A stretch of 9,548 nucleotides of DNA. Source: an uncultured Eubacterium sp. (GTDB taxonomy: Bacteria > Bacillota > Clostridia > Oscillospirales > Acutalibacteraceae). This document shows positions 5,638 through 9,548 of this stretch, piece by piece; position 1 is the stretch's first letter; every line of letters starts with the position of its first letter. The translations under genes were made by a program, and so were the position numbers. The stretch is from contig CAMFQI010000020.1 in assembly GCA_945980015.1 (NCBI GenBank), positions 1 through 9,548 of the forward strand, read 5' to 3'. The notes under the pieces are model-generated. The model was not told the origin of the DNA and did no database searches. It saw only the letters and a program-made list of their open reading frames with translations.

Positions 5638-6591
5638 TTATATATTCAGTGACTCGTAGGAATCCTTGAGAATATTATAAGAATTGCGCAACTTTTCAAC
5701 CTCGTCGTCCGTAAGATTAAGCGGAAGAATTTTTCTCACGCCGTTGCGGTTTACATAAGCAGGTAAGCCGAGATAAACATCACGCAAACCGTACTCGCCG
5801 TTGAGTCTTGACGATACGGTAATAACGCTGTTTTCGTCGCCGAAGATAGCCTTTGTTATTCTGACAAGGCTCATACCGATACCATAGTATGTCGCACCCT
5901 TGAGTTTAATAACCTCTGCGCCCGAATACTTAACCTTTTCGATGATTTCCTCAATATCCTCACGCTTGTAATCACCGTTGAAGCGTTCGTCGGTAAAGAA
6001 TTCCTCAACGTTCTTTGTTGAAAGGTTAAGCTGGCTGAACGGTACAAATTCGCTGTCGCCGTGCTCACCTATAACATAGCCGTGAACTGAATGAGGGTCT
6101 GCCTGAAAATAATTGCCCACAAGATAGCGAAGTCTTGCGGTATCGAGCGTTGTACCCGAGCCGATTACTCTGTTTGCAGGGAAGCCCGAAAGCTCATAGG
6201 TTATTCTCGTCATAACGTCAACCGGATTTGATGCAACGAGGAAAATACCGTTGAAGCCCGAAGCAACAATTTTTCCGATAAACGACTTGAAGATTGCAAC
6301 ATTCTTATTAAGCTGGTCAAATCTTGTTTCGCCCGGCTTTCTTGAGCCTGCCGAGGCAGTGATTACAACCAAGTCGGCATACTGACAATCCTCGTACGAG
6401 CCTGCACGAATTTTCATATGAGACGAGCTGAAGCAAAGACCGTGATTAAGGTCCATAGCCTCACCCTTTGCTCTGTCCTCGTTAATATCAATCAAAATAA
6501 GCTCATTACACAAATCACTGTTAAGCAAAGCGTAAGCATAGCTCATACCAACCATACCGCAGCCTACAAGTGCAACTCTTCTGTTAGCCAT
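5638..6591 (-). CDS. ldh: L-lactate/malate dehydrogenase family enzyme, atypical specificity loop
   Basis: This NAD-dependent 2-hydroxyacid dehydrogenase of 317 residues has the normal L-LDH length. It shows the Rossmann motif G10-C-G12-M-V-G15; acidic D35 after the second strand, favouring NAD; R90 in KPGETR; D150 and R153 in TLDTAR; catalytic H177 in GEHGDSE; and T234 in KGATYYGIG. These are LDH-like. The residue before KPGETR is R84, however, where LDHs have Gln (position 102 in the classical numbering) and malate dehydrogenases have Arg, and the loop before it is one residue longer than usual. Substrate could therefore be pyruvate or oxaloacetate. The start is the ATG at 6591 (GGA 6 nt upstream, GAAGGG 10 nt upstream); a TTG at 6609 is less likely. 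It is a single-gene unit with its own promoter, a Rex box and a terminator. Confidence 0.88.
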   Translation of the reverse strand: MANRRVALVGCGMVGMSYAYALLNSDLCNELILIDINEDRAKGEAMDLNHGLCFSSSHMKIRAGSYEDCQYADLVVITASAGSRKPGETRFDQLNKNVAIFKSFIGKIVASGFNGIFLVASNPVDVMTRITYELSGFPANRVIGSGTTLDTARLRYLVGNYFQADPHSVHGYVIGEHGDSEFVPFSQLNLSTKNVEEFFTDERFNGDYKREDIEEIIEKVKYSGAEVIKLKGATYYGIGMSLVRITKAIFGDENSVITVSSRLNGEYGLRDVYLGLPAYVNRNGVRKILPLNLTDDEVEKLRNSYNILKDSYESLNI

Positions 6592-6670
6592 ATAAATCCA
6601 ACCCTTCAATCTATTTCAGTTTTTATATTTGTTATTCATTGTTTATGTTTTAGCAATTATGCTACTGTAT

Positions 6671-6699
6671 ATTCTATATCCTCGCAGTTATATTGTCAA
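6671..6699 (-). promoter_or_regulatory. Sigma-A promoter of the LDH/MDH-family gene
   Basis: On the minus strand there is a consensus -35 TTGACA at 6699-6694, a 17-nt spacer and a -10 TAGAAT at 6676-6671. Transcription should start near 6664, leaving a leader of about 72 nt before the ATG at 6591. A Rex box overlaps the -35. Confidence 0.85.
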
Positions 6700-6710
6700 C
6701 AAATTAACAA
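6693..6710. promoter_or_regulatory. Rex operator over the ldh promoter
   Basis: The plus strand reads TTGTCAA-CAAA-TTAACAA, 13 of 14 defined positions of the Rex consensus TTGTTAA-N4-TTAACAA in exact geometry. It overlaps the whole -35 hexamer. Rex is known to repress ldh and other NADH-consuming fermentation genes in Firmicutes and to release DNA when NADH rises, so both position and target fit. Confidence 0.78.
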
Positions 6711-6725
6711 TAACCGACATAAATT

Positions 6726-6759
6726 TCGCCCTTTGCAACAAAAAGATTGCAAAAAGCGA
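6726..6759 (-). terminator. Stem-loop after the DAHP synthase gene, possible terminator
   Basis: On the minus strand TCGCTTTTTGCAA (6759-6747) pairs with TTGCAAAGGGCGA (6738-6726). Eleven positions are Watson-Crick and two are G-U in RNA, around an 8-nt loop. It begins 35 nt after the DAHP synthase stop and lies just upstream of the ldh promoter. The following bases, AATTTATG, are AT-rich but not a clear T-run, so termination may be incomplete. Confidence 0.5.
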
Positions 6760-6793
6760 AAAATAATTGTGCGAGTTTATCACAAATTGCCGA

Positions 6794-7834
6794 TTACAAC
6801 TGTTCTGCGATAGAATAAATAAGCTCTTTTGTCTTATCCCAGCCAAGACACGGATCGGTGATTGACTTACCGTAAACGCCGTCCTCAACCTTTTGACAGC
6901 CGTCCTCGATATAAGATTCAATCATAAAGCCCTTAACCATCTTCTTGATATCATCACTATGGCGCATTGAATGAAGCACCTCGTTTGCAATACGAACCTG
7001 CTCCCAATACTTTTTGCCGGAATTCGAGTGGTTTGTGTCAATAATAACGGCAGGATTTTTGAAGCCTGCGTCAAGATACATTCCTGCAAGCTGCATCAAA
7101 TCCTCGTAGTGATAGTTTACGTGATTAATGCCGTGCTTGTCCACACTTCCTCTGAGAATAACGTGAGCAAATTCATTGCCCTTTGATTCAACCTCCCAGC
7201 CTCTGTAAAGGAAGGTATGACCCGACTGCGCCGCCTTAATTGCATTGAGCATAACCGAAAGGTCGCCCGAGGTAGGATTTTTCATTCCGACAGGGATATT
7301 AAGCGCAGATGATACAAGTCTGTGCTCCTGATTTTCAACACTTCTTGCGCCTACCGCAACATACGAAAGAAGGTCTGAAAGGTATCTGTGATTTTCGGGA
7401 TAAAGCATTTCATCGGCACAGGTAAGTCCTGTCTGCTCGATAGCGTCCTTATGGAGATTACGAACCTCGATAATACCGTGAAGCATATCGGGTTTTTCAT
7501 CGGGATTGGGTTGATGAAGCATTCCCTTGTAGCCTGCGCCGGTTGTACGGGGCTTTCCGGTATAAATTCTCGGGATAATCAAAATTTTATCCTCAACCTC
7601 TTTTTGAACGTCGGCAAGACGATGAATATAGTCCAAAACCGAATCGGCTCTGTCGGCTGAACACGGTCCGATAACAAGAGCGAGCTTGTCGCTTTCGCCG
7701 TTGAAGACCTTTGCAATCTCAATATCTCTTGCTTCTTTTTTTGCAACTGCCTCGGCAGAAAGCGGATATTGTTCCTTAATTTCCTTCGGTACAGGAAGCT
7801 TTCTGTTAAAGCTTGTGTTAATCATATTGTCCAT
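6794..7834 (-). CDS. aroF: Class I 3-deoxy-7-phosphoheptulonate (DAHP) synthase
   Basis: This enzyme condenses phosphoenolpyruvate and erythrose 4-phosphate to DAHP, the first step of aromatic amino acid synthesis. The protein has 346 residues, close to the 350 of the E. coli AroG/F/H type. Conserved parts are all present: GPCS at 56-59 with metal ligand C58, KPRTT at 94-98, GARS at 162-165, K185, LRG at 227-229, N-H269-S, E306 in IESY, and D327 in SITDPCLGW. The metal set C58/H269/E306/D327 is intact, so it should be active. Members of this family are commonly feedback inhibited by Phe, Tyr or Trp; which applies here cannot be read. The ATG at 7834 follows GAGGTG with normal spacing. It appears to be a single-gene unit, with its promoter partly inside the end of the upstream alpha-galactosidase gene. 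Confidence 0.95.
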   Translation of the reverse strand: MDNMINTSFNRKLPVPKEIKEQYPLSAEAVAKKEARDIEIAKVFNGESDKLALVIGPCSADRADSVLDYIHRLADVQKEVEDKILIIPRIYTGKPRTTGAGYKGMLHQPNPDEKPDMLHGIIEVRNLHKDAIEQTGLTCADEMLYPENHRYLSDLLSYVAVGARSVENQEHRLVSSALNIPVGMKNPTSGDLSVMLNAIKAAQSGHTFLYRGWEVESKGNEFAHVILRGSVDKHGINHVNYHYEDLMQLAGMYLDAGFKNPAVIIDTNHSNSGKKYWEQVRIANEVLHSMRHSDDIKKMVKGFMIESYIEDGCQKVEDGVYGKSITDPCLGWDKTKELIYSIAEQL

Positions 7835-7865
7835 ATTTTCACCTCATTAGTTTGTTATCCGTAAT

Positions 7866-7894
7866 ATTTTAGCACTGTTGACAAAATTAGTCAA
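7866..7894 (-). promoter_or_regulatory. Promoter of the DAHP synthase gene
   Basis: On the minus strand there is a -35 TTGACT at 7894-7889, a 17-nt spacer and an extended -10 TGCTAAAAT with TAAAAT at 7871-7866. The expected start is near 7859, leaving a leader of about 25 nt. The -35 lies within the last codons of the alpha-galactosidase gene, so the promoter overlaps coding sequence. Confidence 0.65.
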
Positions 7895-7895
7895 C
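7877..7895. repeat. Inverted repeat over the DAHP synthase -35
   Basis: GTTGAC (7877-7882) and GTCAAC (7890-7895) form perfect 6-bp arms around a 7-nt AT-rich centre that includes the alpha-galactosidase stop codon. On the minus strand one arm contains the -35 and the other lies in the promoter spacer, as an operator would. It could instead be a weak hairpin after the upstream gene, but it lacks a T-run. No known regulator is assigned. Confidence 0.35.
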
Positions 7896-9548
7896 TTTTT
7901 TAATTCTGATAATTTTTGCGTCAAAAGGATTATATAATTCAAGCGAAAGACCGCCGCTCATAAGATACGCTCCCGAATGCACAAATTCCCTGCCGTCAAC
8001 GGTGTAGGAATACCTCGATTTTTCGTCAAGCCCTCTTAAATTCAGCGTCTTGTGATGACGGTTGTCAAGAGTCAGTGCCGTTGTCATAACAAACAAAACA
8101 GCCTCGTTGTCGCCCACATATTCATTCGCCCAATAGCCGTGAGCACTCTCGTTTCTCAAACGGTACAATCTGCCGAGCTGAACAATCGGGCGAATTTCCT
8201 TGTAAAGCGCAATATACTTCTTTGCTTTTTCCATATCCTGCTCACTGTATTCGTTGAGATTTGCGCCAATAGACAGACTGCCCTGCATTGACGACGCAAA
8301 GCGGAAATCAAGTGACACGGGACGACGGTTATCGTTCCAATCGGTTACCCACGCACGCATACATTTAACAGGATAAAGCATCGAAAAGCCCTGCTGAATA
8401 ATAAGTCGGTCAAGCGGGTCGGTGTTGTCGGATGTCCAAACCATATCGAAGTGACCGAGCGCACCCAAATCCGCTCTACCGCCACCCGAAGCGCACGCCT
8501 CAAGCTGTAAATAAGGATATTTTTTCTTTAGCCTGTCGGCAATTCTGTACACGGCTTCGGTATGTCTGAGCCAAAGCTCCTGTGCGTTTTCGAGATTTTC
8601 TGCGCCGACCTCCGAAAACGGACGGTTCATATCCCATTTGATATAGCGAATATTATGTTTTTGGAGCATTTTATCCATACAGTCAAAAACGTACTGTTCG
8701 ACCTCCGGCTTTGTAAGATTAAGCACAAGCTGATTGCGAAGCTCGTTGCTTTCTCTCGTCGGATAATGATAAATCCAATCGGGGTGCGCTCTGAATAAAT
8801 CGCTGTCACGCTGTACCATTTCAGGCTCAAACCACAAGCCGAAGTCCATACCGAGCGTATTTACGCCGTCGATAAGCTCGTCAAGTCCGTTGGGGAATTT
8901 TTCCTCATTAACAAACCAGTCGCCAAGACCTGCGCAGTCGTTATTTCGTTTTCCGAACCAGCCGTCGTCCATAACGAAAAGCTCGCATCCAAGCTCCGCC
9001 GCCTTTTTCGCAAGCTCAAGCTGACCTTTTGTATTAACATCAAAAGCCGTAGCCTCCCACGAATTATACAAAACGGGGAGCGGCTTTTCGGCATAAGCAC
9101 AGGGCAGAATATGGCTTATTGCAAAGCGGCTCATCTCGTTACTCATATCGGCAAAGCCGTTTGATATTCCCATATAAACGCAGGGTGTTTCAAGCTCCTG
9201 TCCTGCTTTAAGAGTATATGAAAAGTCAAAATCGTTCACGCCGAGCATTGCCCTCGTTATTCCCTTGAAATCACGCTGAACCTCAACCTTAAAGCTTCCG
9301 CTGTAGCCGAGTGCGGCGTAGTAAACCGTGCCGAAGTCCTCATTTGCGCCCTGATGTGCAATAAAGGTAGGCTGATTAGTATGCCCCGTTGTTCCCTTGC
9401 GACTTTCAAACACAACGCTTCCTGCTTTAAGCGTTTCTCCTTCAAGCTGAAATTCACCGCCCCAGCTTCCGTTTGTGTTTATCACCTCATACGGCATTTC
9501 ACTCGGCAGACTGATTTCTGCCGACATCATTTTTTCAATCAAAATATC
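7887..9548 (-). CDS. GH36 alpha-galactosidase, N-terminus beyond the right edge
   Basis: This glycoside hydrolase of family GH36 releases terminal alpha-1,6-linked galactose from raffinose-family oligosaccharides or galactomannan with retention of configuration. The frame is open to the window edge. The 553 visible residues lack roughly the first 170 of the usual 720 or so, part of the N-terminal beta-sandwich. Visible landmarks in order are SRKGTTGH, NSWEATAFD, ELFVMDDGWFGKRNND, GLWFEPEMV, the nucleophile Asp in IKWDMNR (codon 8631-8633), EACASGGGR, the acid/base Asp in WTSDNTD (8427-8429) and a C-terminal beta-domain. A TTG at 9542 is an internal Leu codon, not a start. No signal peptide can be judged. 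There is no linked sugar transporter in view. The gene is followed 52 nt later by the DAHP synthase start with its own promoter. Confidence 0.94.
   Translation of the reverse strand, partial: DILIEKMMSAEISLPSEMPYEVINTNGSWGGEFQLEGETLKAGSVVFESRKGTTGHTNQPTFIAHQGANEDFGTVYYAALGYSGSFKVEVQRDFKGITRAMLGVNDFDFSYTLKAGQELETPCVYMGISNGFADMSNEMSRFAISHILPCAYAEKPLPVLYNSWEATAFDVNTKGQLELAKKAAELGCELFVMDDGWFGKRNNDCAGLGDWFVNEEKFPNGLDELIDGVNTLGMDFGLWFEPEMVQRDSDLFRAHPDWIYHYPTRESNELRNQLVLNLTKPEVEQYVFDCMDKMLQKHNIRYIKWDMNRPFSEVGAENLENAQELWLRHTEAVYRIADRLKKKYPYLQLEACASGGGRADLGALGHFDMVWTSDNTDPLDRLIIQQGFSMLYPVKCMRAWVTDWNDNRRPVSLDFRFASSMQGSLSIGANLNEYSEQDMEKAKKYIALYKEIRPIVQLGRLYRLRNESAHGYWANEYVGDNEAVLFVMTTALTLDNRHHKTLNLRGLDEKSRYSYTVDGREFVHSGAYLMSGGLSLELYNPFDAKIIRIKKVD

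Noticed and set aside
6688..6921. Minus-strand frame of 77 codons over the ldh promoter and the end of the DAHP synthase gene
   Set aside because: It overlaps the conserved DAHP synthase C-terminus in another frame and then the stem-loop and ldh promoter; it shows no family features.
1..9548. Selenocysteine codons, tRNA genes, riboswitches, CRISPR arrays or IS elements
   Set aside because: No in-frame UGA interrupts the Hdr genes, no cloverleaf or T-loop motif was recognised in the spacers, the leaders are too short for known riboswitches, and no regular direct repeats or transposase motifs were seen.

Overview
The window looks like chromosomal DNA from an anaerobic member of the Firmicutes, class Clostridia, plausibly an Oscillospiraceae/Ruminococcaceae-type gut bacterium. 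This is judged from the gene families, strong AGGAGG ribosome binding sites, AT-rich spacers with classical sigma-A promoters, and binding-site candidates for the redox regulator Rex. I see no phage, plasmid, IS, CRISPR or RNA genes. Seven of the nine genes are on the minus strand and so are transcribed right to left.

Layout from left to right. (1) A minus-strand operon occupies 1-4359. In order of transcription it encodes a class II fumarase, then HdrB, HdrC and HdrA subunits of a heterodisulfide-reductase-like flavin/iron-sulfur complex; hdrA runs off the left edge. (2) An AT-rich divergent spacer (4360-4709) holds the fumarase promoter, which is overlapped by a Rex-like operator, and a second weaker one. 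It also holds the promoter of a small plus-strand operon inside a large imperfect palindrome. (3) That plus-strand operon (4710-5382) encodes an HTH-AbrB fusion regulator and a small zinc-ribbon protein, and ends in a strong hairpin terminator. (4) A short convergent spacer (5383-5637) carries terminators and a REP-like hairpin. (5) A lactate/malate dehydrogenase family gene (5638-6591, minus) has a textbook promoter overlapped by a near-perfect Rex box. (6) A class I DAHP synthase (6794-7834, minus) starts the shikimate pathway. (7) The C-terminal three quarters of a GH36 alpha-galactosidase (7887 to beyond the right edge, minus) completes the window.

How the genes may work together: the fumarase-hdrBCA operon and the LDH/MDH-family gene carry matching Rex-like operators, so both transcription units are probably tuned to the NADH/NAD+ ratio. 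The dehydrogenase has Arg, not the usual LDH Gln, next to the KPGETR loop, the classical position that separates malate from lactate dehydrogenases. If it reduces oxaloacetate, it and the fumarase would be consecutive steps of the reductive branch oxaloacetate-malate-fumarate, with the Hdr complex as an electron-transfer partner. That link is an inference. DAHP synthase and alpha-galactosidase look like unrelated housekeeping and carbohydrate-use genes.
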